Positions 1 to 11,033 of a DNA stretch of 62,873 bases are shown here, one piece after another. A program made the position numbers and the translations under genes. The first letter of the stretch is position 1. Each line of letters begins with the position of its first letter. The stretch comes from JBLHKW01 sp047618565 (GTDB taxonomy: Bacteria > Planctomycetota > UBA1135 > GCA-002686595): assembly GCA_047618565.1 (NCBI GenBank), contig JBLHKW010000004.1, positions 1-62,873 of the forward strand, given 5' to 3'. The notes below the pieces were generated by a model. It did no database searches. It saw only the letters and a list, made by a program, of their open reading frames with translations, and was not told where the DNA came from.

Positions 1-122
1 TCGTGCTCGTCGAGCCGTGCTCAGCGGCCCTACAGGGCCGCCTCCGCCGTCTCGACTTCGCACTCCTTGCTGCGACGAAGATGGCTTCGTCTCGCTACGG
101 GACTTTTTCAACGGCCTGCTAG
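1..122. repeat. Right-hand part of a family B repeat
   Basis: Non-coding stretch at the window edge. It ends at 99-122 with GACTTTTTCAACGGCCTGCTAG. The reverse complement of that end resembles 3327-3349 and, more loosely, the ends of the complete element at 27616-27779. A small hairpin (ACGAAG / CTTCGT) lies at about 75-90. No coding frame is convincing. The left part of the element lies outside the window, so its full length is unknown. Confidence 0.45.
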
Positions 123-148
123 CCCGGCTCATGAATAACCCGGGCTAG
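119..148. repeat. Minimal family A palindrome at the 3' end of the hydrolase gene
   Basis: CTAGCCCGG (119-127) faces its exact inverse CCGGGCTAG (140-148), with CTCATGAATAAC between. This looks like the two ends of the 204-bp element at 29881-30084 with the interior missing. Bases 145-147 form the TAG stop of the minus-strand hydrolase gene. The left CTAG is shared with the end of the family B repeat. Confidence 0.6.
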
Positions 149-1038
149 AAACCCGAGCGCACGTTCGCGGCCAGCCACTCGAGAATGCGCTCGCGCACCT
201 GCTCGGAACCGCCATCGTTGAGCGGCTGATGGCGGGCGCCCTCGATAACCTCGACCGTCACGCTATCGCCGGCCAGTGCGCGGCTCGTTGCGACGTCTGA
301 AATCGGATCCTGGTCGCCGTGGACGATCAGCGTGGGCAAGCCGAGGGTCGCGAGACGCGGCCAGTACCTGGCGGCTGCGTCGATGGCCTGTTCGCCGGCC
401 CGCAGGGTGATCGAGTCGTGCACGAGGGCATCGCCTGTCCAGGAGCTGAGCGCTGCGGGATCGCTGAACAGTTGTTCGGGCGTGTAGCCGATCTGGCCCG
501 CGGATCGTGGTCCGACCTTCTTGAAGAACTTCTTCAACCCGGAGGGCGCGACCGGCAGGTCGAAGGCGGGCGCGTGCAACGGTGCGATCAGCACGAGCGC
601 GCCCAGCTGACCTGGCTTCTCGACCGCGAAGGCCAGGCTGTAGAGAGCACCGAGCCCCTGTCCCACGAGTACCTTGGGAGAATCCGGGAGCCGGTAGGCC
701 AGGTGGTCCTGGATGGCGGCCAGGTCGCGCACGACCTCGTTGATCCCGCCGCTGTGCCCGCGATCTCCTTCGGTTCCGCCGTGCCCACGCAGGTCCGGCA
801 GAGCCACGGCCCACTGACCCTCGGCCAGAGCGCCCGCGAAGCCCTGATAACGGCCACCGTGATCCCCGGCATCGTGTACCACGGTCACAGCCCCCTGGGG
901 CTCGCCTCGGGCGGCCAGCTCGCGCACCTGGAGCAGGAACATGCCCGTCATGGTGCGGTGGCTGAGGCCCTCGCGCTCCTCGCCGGTGTCCGTGGACTCG
1001 CGCAGTTCCAGGTTGGTCAGGAAGAAGTCGTCTTCCAT
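145..1038 (-). CDS. Alpha/beta hydrolase, lysophospholipase-like, lacking the nucleophile serine
   Basis: Predicted cytoplasmic alpha/beta hydrolase of 297 aa in the monoacylglycerol lipase / lysophospholipase group. The N-terminal 'VVHDAGDHGGRYQGFA' and 'LPDLRGHGGTEGDRG' segments match the oxyanion and GHG regions. The acid (HGDQDP) and histidine (GARHQPLN) of the triad are present. The nucleophile elbow, normally G-x-S-x-G, reads G-Q-G-L-G, so the serine is replaced by glycine. The start at 1038 (MEDDFF) is chosen because the longer frame would run over the rnpB promoter. The stop codon lies in a repeat end. Substrate is unknown; it may be a non-catalytic homologue. Confidence 0.85.
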   Translation of the reverse strand: MEDDFFLTNLELRESTDTGEEREGLSHRTMTGMFLLQVRELAARGEPQGAVTVVHDAGDHGGRYQGFAGALAEGQWAVALPDLRGHGGTEGDRGHSGGINEVVRDLAAIQDHLAYRLPDSPKVLVGQGLGALYSLAFAVEKPGQLGALVLIAPLHAPAFDLPVAPSGLKKFFKKVGPRSAGQIGYTPEQLFSDPAALSSWTGDALVHDSITLRAGEQAIDAAARYWPRLATLGLPTLIVHGDQDPISDVATSRALAGDSVTVEVIEGARHQPLNDGGSEQVRERILEWLAANVRSGF

Positions 1039-1042
1039 GGAT

Positions 1043-1071
1043 TTGGGATCCGAGCCCTCGCGGAATAGAAT
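1043..1071 (+). promoter_or_regulatory. Sigma-70-type promoter of rnpB
   Basis: TTGGGA (1043-1048), 17-nt spacer, TAGAAT (1066-1071). The predicted transcription start about 7 nt downstream coincides with the first base of the P1 helix of rnpB at 1078. Confidence 0.6.
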
Positions 1072-1077
1072 AGTGGC

Positions 1078-1450
<373 letters not shown>

Positions 1451-1584
1451 ACCCCTCCTCACACCGCCGGCCCGGCCGGAAAGGCAGCTCTCGGGCGGGT
1501 GACGGGCCTCGAGCACCGCCAGGGGGGCCCACGACGGTGGGCCATACTACATCTTGTGGGTCCGGTTCTCCGTCCCACCTGATC

Positions 1585-1613
1585 TTGACGGATTTGAGGT
1601 TCCGGGTTAGCAT
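1585..1613 (+). promoter_or_regulatory. Probable promoter of the Nudix gene
   Basis: TTGACG (1585-1590), 17-nt spacer, TAGCAT (1608-1613). This leaves a leader of about 108 nt before the ATG at 1729, which contains a short hairpin (CCCCTG...CAGGGG) just after the -10. The rest of 1451-1728 shows no gene. Confidence 0.55.
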
Positions 1614-1728
1614 CCCCTGCAACACAGGGGCAAACGTCCCGATACGGGCCACTGAGGCCCATTGACGCCCCTTTTCCTCCCCCCTAATAGCCGCACACTG
1701 AGATCACGTCCTTTCAAGGGGACGCGCC

Positions 1729-2373
1729 ATGGAGTTCGTTTTCGTCGTACCACGCTGCGAACTTTTTCCGGAGAGCTACCCCTATGGGATGACGCTGTTC
1801 GGAGAAGGGTTGTCGATCGACTCGTTCATGGATCCAGTCAAGCGGGCTGGGTTCTTCGTCGAACGTGAGGTCGCTGAACGCAATCCAGCATGGAAGCAAG
1901 TTATCCCCTACACGATCGTCGAACGCGACGGACAGGTGCTGCTCCTGCGGCGCACCAGTCGTGGCGGAGAGGCTCGGCTTCACAACAAACTTTCGATCGG
2001 GGTGGGTGGACACATCAACCCCATCGATCTACAGGATCCTGCTGCCTCCACGGGCGGTCGCAACCCGATTCACAATGCAACGATCCGCGAGGTCTGTCAG
2101 GAAGAGCTCCGAATGGACTCACCCGTCGACATCCGGCCCGTAGGCACACTCAACGATGACTCCAATCCGGTCGGAGCCGTACACGTCGGCTTCGTCCAGG
2201 TCATGTCGGTGCAGGGCCCGGTCAAGGTCCACGAAACCGATCAGCTCGAAGGCGACTTCGTGACGCCGGCTGAGCTACTTCAACTTCACGACCAGGGTGC
2301 AAACTTCGAAACCTGGTCCCGTCTCCTCATCCCCCACCTGGCGGATATCCTTCCGAACCTCGTCGCCTCCTGA
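1729..2373 (+). CDS. Nudix hydrolase (predicted phosphoesterase, COG4112-like)
   Basis: Predicted 214-aa Nudix-fold enzyme hydrolysing an unidentified nucleoside-diphosphate-type substrate. The core 'PYTIVERDGQVLLLRRT' strand leads into a Nudix box interrupted by an insertion. GGHIN is separated from the REVCQEEL helix by about 25 residues, longer than the canonical Gx5Ex7REUxEExGU box. This arrangement is what I recall for the COG4112 branch. An AGGGGA Shine-Dalgarno sequence lies about 10 nt upstream of the ATG. The small gene at 2403 follows after 29 bp and probably shares the transcript. Confidence 0.85.
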   Translation: MEFVFVVPRCELFPESYPYGMTLFGEGLSIDSFMDPVKRAGFFVEREVAERNPAWKQVIPYTIVERDGQVLLLRRTSRGGEARLHNKLSIGVGGHINPIDLQDPAASTGGRNPIHNATIREVCQEELRMDSPVDIRPVGTLNDDSNPVGAVHVGFVQVMSVQGPVKVHETDQLEGDFVTPAELLQLHDQGANFETWSRLLIPHLADILPNLVAS

Positions 2374-2402
2374 GTTCCCCTCGAGAGAGCAGCACCGACA
2401 TC

Positions 2403-2636
2403 ATGTCAACGACTAGCAGCAAAAAGCCCCGGCAGATGGTCCCCGAGAAAATCTATGACGTCCTTCTCGCGGCACGTACGGCTGACAAGCTGACCGTGCA
2501 CTTCAAGGATGGCCGTGCGATCCATGGCGCCCTGATCTTCAACCCCTTCAAGGGCACGGGTCGCGTCATCAACATCGAACAAGAACTGAGCGTCGACTTC
2601 GCTGTCGACGACATCCGCGACCTCAAGCTGGGCTGA
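2403..2636 (+). CDS. Small conserved-looking protein, possibly Sm-like
   Basis: 77-aa protein, no family recognised with certainty. After a basic, disordered N-terminus (residues 1-14) comes a short helix (EKIYDVLLAARTA) and then alternating hydrophobic strands (KLTVHFKDGRAIHGALIFN, GRVINIEQELSVDFAVDDIRDLKL). That pattern of a helix followed by a small beta barrel resembles Sm/Hfq-like folds; this is only an inference. It is the last gene before a strong terminator, downstream of the Nudix gene. Confidence 0.7.
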   Translation: MSTTSSKKPRQMVPEKIYDVLLAARTADKLTVHFKDGRAIHGALIFNPFKGTGRVINIEQELSVDFAVDDIRDLKLG

Positions 2637-2666
2637 ACCCACTTCTCCGTCGCGCACCTGAAATGC

Positions 2667-2702
2667 AAGGGGTGCCCCGCTGCAAAGCGGGGCACCCCTT
2701 TT
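2667..2702 (+). terminator. Rho-independent terminator
   Basis: A perfect GC-rich stem (AAGGGGTGCCCCGC paired with GCGGGGCACCCCTT), 6-nt loop TGCAAA, then a T run. It ends the Nudix / small-protein transcript. The A run on the left arm could also make it act on the minus strand for the AhpD-like gene converging at 2736. Confidence 0.9.
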
Positions 2703-2735
2703 CGTGACCTGTGGCCTGTACGGCACGTCACCCGC

Positions 2736-3317
2736 TCAGCTGTAGGGTGTCATCTCGGGCTCCAGGTCCACGTGCACTGCATCCGCGACGCGGTTGATGT
2801 AGTTGAAGTAAGCGATCACCTGGATCGCGTCGTGGATGGCGATGTCATTCAGGCCAACGGTACGCAGAGCCTCGACGTCTGCACTGGTCATGGCAGCGGG
2901 CTCGCGCGTCAACTTGTCGGCGTACAGGCACAGAGCCTGATCCTGGTCCGAAAGCTGGGTTGAACGCCAGTCGTCGGCGAGGGCCGCGATCCAGGCTTCC
3001 GTCCCCTCGGCCCCATCGCCGGGACGCTCGTTGGTGACCTCAACACGGAGGTCGCCGGCGTGCGCCTGTGTTCAGTAATGGCAGTCGTTTGCACGGCTGA
3101 CCACCACCGCGAGCATCTCGCGCTGGCGGCGGGTAATGCCCTCCGGCGCGTACATGACGCGCTGGTAGAGCCCCATGGACGCATCCAGGATCGGTGGCGC
3201 GAGGCTCATGGTCCTGACGATGCCGAAGACGCGCCCGGCACGCCCGATGGCTGCGTCGTAGGTCTTCCGCAGGCGGCCGGTGGCCTGCGCCACCCCGATG
3301 GTTTGAATCCAGGTCAT
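2736..3317 (-). CDS. AhpD-like peroxidase-related selenoprotein (in-frame TGA read as Sec)
   Basis: Alkylhydroperoxidase D-like protein (carboxymuconolactone decarboxylase fold) of 193 aa if TGA at 3072-3074 is decoded as selenocysteine. The first 81 codons end in 'SRANDCHY'. The frame then stays open for 111 more codons with 'TQAHAGDLR', 'ALCLYADKLTREPAAMTSADVEALR' and 'AYFNYINRVADAVHVDLEP', all typical of the family. The redox motif becomes C79-H-Y-U82-T-Q-A-H86, with Sec at the second cysteine of the family CxxCxxxH. A hairpin fitting a bacterial SECIS follows the TGA. Expected role: thiol peroxidase with a lipoate or thioredoxin-like reductant. AhpD-like CxxU selenoproteins are known. The alternative is a point-mutation pseudogene, which is less likely. 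Confidence 0.85.
3036..3053 (-). promoter_or_regulatory. Candidate bacterial SECIS hairpin for the AhpD-like gene
   Basis: In the mRNA, GACCUC pairs perfectly with GAGGUC around a CGUGUU loop. The stem begins 19 nt, and the loop 25 nt, after the UGA, with G at the second loop position. This agrees with the bacterial SECIS rule of a loop about 16-37 nt after the UGA with G in its first two bases. An alternative longer fold (3043-3071) starts right at the UGA. Confidence 0.5.
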
Positions 3318-3326
3318 GCATCCATC

Positions 3327-3349
3327 TTAGCAGTCCGTTGAAGAAGTTC
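3327..3349. repeat. Partial family B repeat end
   Basis: TTAGCAGTCCGTTGAAGAAG... matches the inverse of the window-start repeat end (99-122) with about 5 differences. It lies between the stop of the ferritin-like gene (3374) and the start of the AhpD-like gene (3317). No partner end is visible nearby. Confidence 0.4.
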
Positions 3350-3373
3350 GCAGGTTGCTGCCATGGGGCCGGA

Positions 3374-3874
3374 TCAGCGCCGACGCAGGTTCGTGACCCA
3401 GGCGCCGAGGGCTCGTGCGCGGATCTGCTTCTCGATCGACATGCGACCGAAAGCGTGCGCCCGCTCGCGATCACCGGACCTCATGAAGAAGGCCGAGTAC
3501 TCCGCGTACCAGCGCGAGACCGTCTCCTCCGCGTGGGCGCAAACACGCAGCACGGTGCGCACTCCCACCACCCGTGAGCTGGCGCACAGGGCGCGCGCCA
3601 TGGCGCGGCGCCGAAAGCTCGTACGGCGCGGTCGTCCGCCGAGACCGCGCATGAGTTCGCGCAAGCGCTCGACGCCGAGCACACCCTCCTGGTTCAGATG
3701 GACCAGCAAGGATCGAAGTTCCGGATCCTGGACACGACGCGACAGATGGTCGTAGATCGAGCGCGCGCCGATCTCCGAGAGCAGAGCCTGGCGCATGTCC
3801 TTCAGCAAGGAACGCCAGGCGCGCGCTTGCTGCGGGCCTACCGCTGCGGATGCGGGCACTCTGCCAGGGTCCAT
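3374..3874 (-). CDS. Ferritin-like four-helix protein
   Basis: 166-aa soluble protein that appears to be a four-helix bundle. Helix A is LLKDMRQALLSEIGARSIYDHLSRR, helix B LNQEGVLGVERLRELMRGLGG, helix C HAEETVSRWYAEYSAFF and helix D RMSIEKQIRARALGAWV. Glu and His residues sit in the places expected for a ferritin/rubrerythrin-type di-iron site (E near 30, E near 62, HAEE near 115, E near 152). Iron binding is therefore plausible but not shown. The start at 3874 is chosen because the longer frame would overlap the upstream aminopeptidase. That gene ends at 3882, so the two are probably co-transcribed. Confidence 0.7.
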   Translation of the reverse strand: MDPGRVPASAAVGPQQARAWRSLLKDMRQALLSEIGARSIYDHLSRRVQDPELRSLLVHLNQEGVLGVERLRELMRGLGGRPRRTSFRRRAMARALCASSRVVGVRTVLRVCAHAEETVSRWYAEYSAFFMRSGDRERAHAFGRMSIEKQIRARALGAWVTNLRRR

Positions 3875-3881
3875 GCGCTGC

Positions 3882-6371
3882 TCAGAGCCCGGGTCGCGCG
3901 CCGAGTACTGCCTCGATCGCCCGCCGTTCGCGCGCGTGCACCGTCCGCCCGTGGTAAGCGACGAGCGCATCGTGCACGTCCGGATGGTCCACACGACCGA
4001 GTCCATCGAGAATCGCACGCCGTAGGCGTCCGTCCTCATCGTCGAGTAGCGCTATGAGATCGGCGCGCACTGCGGTCGCGGCGCGGTCCGCACCCGCGGC
4101 GCGACGGACGAGCTGCCGCCCGGCCTCCGCACGCACCTCGGCGAAGGCTTTCCTGTCGTTTAACCAGCGGCGCAGCTCCTCGCCGGCCTCCTTGGTCGGA
4201 ATGCGACCGAGTGCGCGCAGCAATTGCCGGCGCAGGATCTCGTTCGGCGACGACTCCCCGAGACGCTCACGCACCCACTCCAGACTCGTGTCCGGGGCAC
4301 CCGCTACCCTCAGGCTTGCAGCGGCCCCCATCGTGCCCCAGCTGGCCCGTGCTTCGAAGGTACGCTCTGCGAGCTGCACGAGGGCGGCGTCGGGGCCCCA
4401 GGCTGTCAGCGCGGCCAGTGCGGACTGGCGCACGGTCACGGCTGCGTCCGCATTCACGGCGGACTCGAGCGCGATGCGCGCCTCGGGTGTGCCCAGACGC
4501 CCGAGCAGGCCCGCGGCCGCGGAACGAACCGCTGCCTGTGGATCGGATCCCAGGCTCTGCACGAAACCCTGGTCGATGGCCACGCGCACCTCCGCGTCCA
4601 CTGCGGAGCGCATGCGCGCCAGCGCATGCAGCGCGTCGAAACGCCCGTTGACATCATCATCCAGCAACAGGATCGAGAGCCACTCGGCCGGTTCCTTGTC
4701 CGCGCGGATCTCTGCTGGCAGCCAGCGCTGCTTGTCGAAGCGGACCCACATCGGCTCGCCGTCACAGGGCAACTCGTACTTTGCGCGGCGCTTCTCAAGC
4801 TCGACGCGCACCACCTGGGAGCCATTGGCGCCCATGATCTCCACCTGAACAGGAGCCTTGAATGCGCTGGCGGTCCCACCCTCGATCGACTGCACCTGAT
4901 TGACGGACAGGATGACCTGACCGCGCGAGGGGTCGTAACGCCAGCGGGTTTCGATCTCGGGATGCCCCGGGCTCAAGAGCCACTGGTCGAAGAACGCACC
5001 GAGATCGCGGCCCGAAGCCCGTTCGAAGGCGACACGAACATCGTCTGTATCGATGGACTGACCCGCCGAGTGCCCGATCAGCATGCGCAAGGCGGTCCTG
5101 AAGCCCTCTTCGCCCAGGAGAGAGCGCAGCAGATGGAAGCGCGTCGCGCCGCCCTGGTAGGCGTGGCCCCCGGCGAACAGGTCGCTCGGACTACGGTACA
5201 CGTCGTGCACGATGGCGCGCCGCCCGGCACCGCGATCGGCAATGATGTACTCACGCCGCGTCTCGCGCATCCCGACCTGGAACTCCTCGGTGCCGTTCTG
5301 GTGCTCCGTGAACATCAGCGTCAGGTAGGTCGCCAGACCCTCCTGAATCCACACGTGAGACCAATCCCCGACCGTGACCAGGTCGCCGATCCACTGATGA
5401 GCCACTTCGTGGGCCACGAGCCCATCGGGCCGGCTGTCGATCAGGCCGGCCGCATCAGACAGCGCTTCCACTGTCAGCGTCGTGGCCGAGATGTTCTCCA
5501 TGCCCCCGAAGGGAAAACCCGGAACGCAGGCCTGGGCGTACTTGCGGTACGGATAACGGGTCCCGAGTAGATCGGAAAAATAGTCGAGCGCGGCGCCGGT
5601 CTCGCTCAGGGAGGCGGCCATGTAGGGTGCCCACGCGCTCGGTGCGTGGAAGGTCAAGGGCATCCCATGCCAGTCCTGGGTGATCGACTCGAGCTGGCCC
5701 GCGACCAGGGTGGTCAGGTAGGCGGCGTGCGGGGTGCTCATGCGCCAGTGCTCGGTCCGCCGCCCGCCTGCCTTCACGGAAGCGCCCACAGCTTCGCCGG
5801 CGGCCACCGACGTCCAGGTATCCGGCATCGTCACGCGCAGCTCGGAAGTCGCACGGTCGTGGGGTACGTCGTTGCAGGGGAACCACCAGCTACTCTCCTC
5901 ACACTCGCCATGGGTGAAGACCAGCGTCTGATCGGCACGATCCCTAACCCACCACAGGCCCTGGGCCGGACTGCCGGCGTAGTGCACCTGCACCGTGATC
6001 GCCTGGCCGGGGTCCGTGCCCCGCTCCCATGCAATTGACAGGCGGCCTTCGGCATGTACGAACTCCAGCGGGCGCGCATGCTCATCGAGCACCTGCGTGA
6101 CCTCGAGCCCGTTCAGATCCAGGTCCAGGCGTCGTGGCCCGTCTCCGTCGGCGATGAGGCGGATCGTGCACGCGCCCTCGAGCCGCTGCTCTGCCGGAAA
6201 CAGCTCCAGGTCCAGGGCGTAATGCTCCACATCGACAGTGGCGATGGGCAACGCGGGAAACGCCGTGCCATCGTCCACGCGGCCCCCTCGCGCGGGTGCA
6301 TCGGCAGGCGCTCCAGCACCCCGACAAGCGCAGAGAAGCAGAAGCAATAGCGGGGTGCTACGTATGTCCAT
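3882..6371 (-). CDS. M1-family aminopeptidase lipoprotein with C-terminal HEAT-like repeats
   Basis: Zinc aminopeptidase of 829 aa, anchored on the cell envelope. The N-terminus 'MDIRSTPLLLLLLCACRG' has a lipobox. The M1 N-domain follows (residues ~40-240), then the substrate motif GGMENISA and the zinc site H321-E-V-A-H325 with E344 19 residues later. The last ~250 residues ('RSAVDAEVRVAID...SDPQAAVRSAAAGLLGRLG') are HEAT-like repeats in place of the usual ERAP1-like domain. The start at 6371 is chosen because it gives the lipoprotein signal. It is divergent from the gene at 6531 with a 159-bp shared promoter region, and the ferritin-like gene follows after 7 bp. Confidence 0.93.
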   Translation of the reverse strand: MDIRSTPLLLLLLCACRGAGAPADAPARGGRVDDGTAFPALPIATVDVEHYALDLELFPAEQRLEGACTIRLIADGDGPRRLDLDLNGLEVTQVLDEHARPLEFVHAEGRLSIAWERGTDPGQAITVQVHYAGSPAQGLWWVRDRADQTLVFTHGECEESSWWFPCNDVPHDRATSELRVTMPDTWTSVAAGEAVGASVKAGGRRTEHWRMSTPHAAYLTTLVAGQLESITQDWHGMPLTFHAPSAWAPYMAASLSETGAALDYFSDLLGTRYPYRKYAQACVPGFPFGGMENISATTLTVEALSDAAGLIDSRPDGLVAHEVAHQWIGDLVTVGDWSHVWIQEGLATYLTLMFTEHQNGTEEFQVGMRETRREYIIADRGAGRRAIVHDVYRSPSDLFAGGHAYQGGATRFHLLRSLLGEEGFRTALRMLIGHSAGQSIDTDDVRVAFERASGRDLGAFFDQWLLSPGHPEIETRWRYDPSRGQVILSVNQVQSIEGGTASAFKAPVQVEIMGANGSQVVRVELEKRRAKYELPCDGEPMWVRFDKQRWLPAEIRADKEPAEWLSILLLDDDVNGRFDALHALARMRSAVDAEVRVAIDQGFVQSLGSDPQAAVRSAAAGLLGRLGTPEARIALESAVNADAAVTVRQSALAALTAWGPDAALVQLAERTFEARASWGTMGAAASLRVAGAPDTSLEWVRERLGESSPNEILRRQLLRALGRIPTKEAGEELRRWLNDRKAFAEVRAEAGRQLVRRAAGADRAATAVRADLIALLDDEDGRLRRAILDGLGRVDHPDVHDALVAYHGRTVHARERRAIEAVLGARPGL

Positions 6372-6530
6372 GGGGAGCGGGATCGAGAGTACAAAAACGA
6401 GGTCCTCGCAAACGGGGGTGCTGCCCGCCCGCAGAGGTTGCCCAGGGCCCGCCTGGCGCTGTCCATTACTCCGGACCTGGCCCAGGGCCGCGATTGTGCG
6501 GCATCGAGGTCTTTGCGAAACTGTTCTCCG

Positions 6531-7346
6531 ATGGATTTTCTGCTCGAGTGCATAGGGTTCCCGCCGAATCACGATCCGGATGAGCTGATCGACCTGGTCT
6601 GCTCACGCGGCGAGGGGGTTCCGTGGCGTGGAGACCCCGAGAACCACCGGCGCCTCGACCTGGGCAATGGTCTCGAGCTACGCCTCGACCGCGAGGCCGG
6701 CCAGGACTTCTGGACCCTGCTCCCCCACTACCAGGTACCGGTCCGCCTGCGGGTAGCAGTCGAGTCCATCCGGCGCGTGCCCGATTCGCCCTTCGACGCT
6801 CTGCTAGTCTGCTGGGCCGCCCCGCCATCGCGCCGCGGCGTCGACGAGTACGACATCGTTCGCGCGCGCGGCGACCGGCCCGGGATCTACCCGCTCAGCA
6901 CCTGGCTCACGGACGCCAAGCGCCTGCCTGAACAACTCGGCCAGCACCACGTCCTGGCGATCCAGGTCGCCGGCTTTGCACTCGACATCTCCTTTGTCGG
7001 GCCCAACACAGGCGGAAGCCAGGAGTCGGCCCTGACCCAACCGCACGGCGCACATATCGCTCCGCTCGGCGATGCGGACAGCCCCGGTGGCTGCTCCGAC
7101 GTCTCTCTCCGGATACGTGAGGTACGTCACCTGCGCAACCCGCTCACGGGACGGCTGGTCGATCTCGTAATCGCCGACGCTCCCGAGCGCCCCATGTACC
7201 TCTTCGTCAGCCCCTGGCAACTCGGCCAGTCAGGACTCCCCCTTCCGCGCCCCGGCTGGCGCATCGAGGGAACGTTCTTCTTCACGGGCCGTATCGCGGG
7301 CGGACTTCCGACAGCGCCCAAGCGCACGAAGACCGCGTTCGGTTAG
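6531..7346 (+). CDS. Hypothetical protein
   Basis: 271-aa protein that I do not recognise. It has no signal peptide or membrane segment. It is rich in short beta-like stretches (LELRLDREAGQDFWTLLPHYQ, VRLRVAVESIRRV, HHVLAIQVAGFALDISFVG, LVDLVIADAPERPMYLFVSPW), so a cytoplasmic beta protein is likely. It starts 'MDFLLECIGFPPNHDPDELIDLV', placed by codon use; a longer frame to 6438 would run into the divergent promoter region. Its TAG stop lies in the family A repeat end shared with the convergent cusA gene. Confidence 0.7.
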   Translation: MDFLLECIGFPPNHDPDELIDLVCSRGEGVPWRGDPENHRRLDLGNGLELRLDREAGQDFWTLLPHYQVPVRLRVAVESIRRVPDSPFDALLVCWAAPPSRRGVDEYDIVRARGDRPGIYPLSTWLTDAKRLPEQLGQHHVLAIQVAGFALDISFVGPNTGGSQESALTQPHGAHIAPLGDADSPGGCSDVSLRIREVRHLRNPLTGRLVDLVIADAPERPMYLFVSPWQLGQSGLPLPRPGWRIEGTFFFTGRIAGGLPTAPKRTKTAFG

Positions 7347-7352
7347 CCCGGG

Positions 7353-7359
<7 letters not shown>
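7344..7359. repeat. Family A repeat end between convergent genes
   Basis: TAGCCCGGGTTATTCA matches the end of the 204-bp element at 29881 at 15 of 16 positions. It supplies the TAG stop of the plus-strand gene (7344-7346) and, on the other strand, the TAA stop of the cusA gene (7353-7355). No second copy or interior is present. Confidence 0.6.
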
Positions 7360-11030
<3,671 letters not shown>

Positions 11031-11033
11031 CGA

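Noticed and set aside
3072..3317. An 81-codon AhpD-like gene ending at TGA 3072
   Set aside because: The frame continues with family-specific sequence to 2736 and the TGA occupies the active-site Cys position, so the short form is not taken as the gene.
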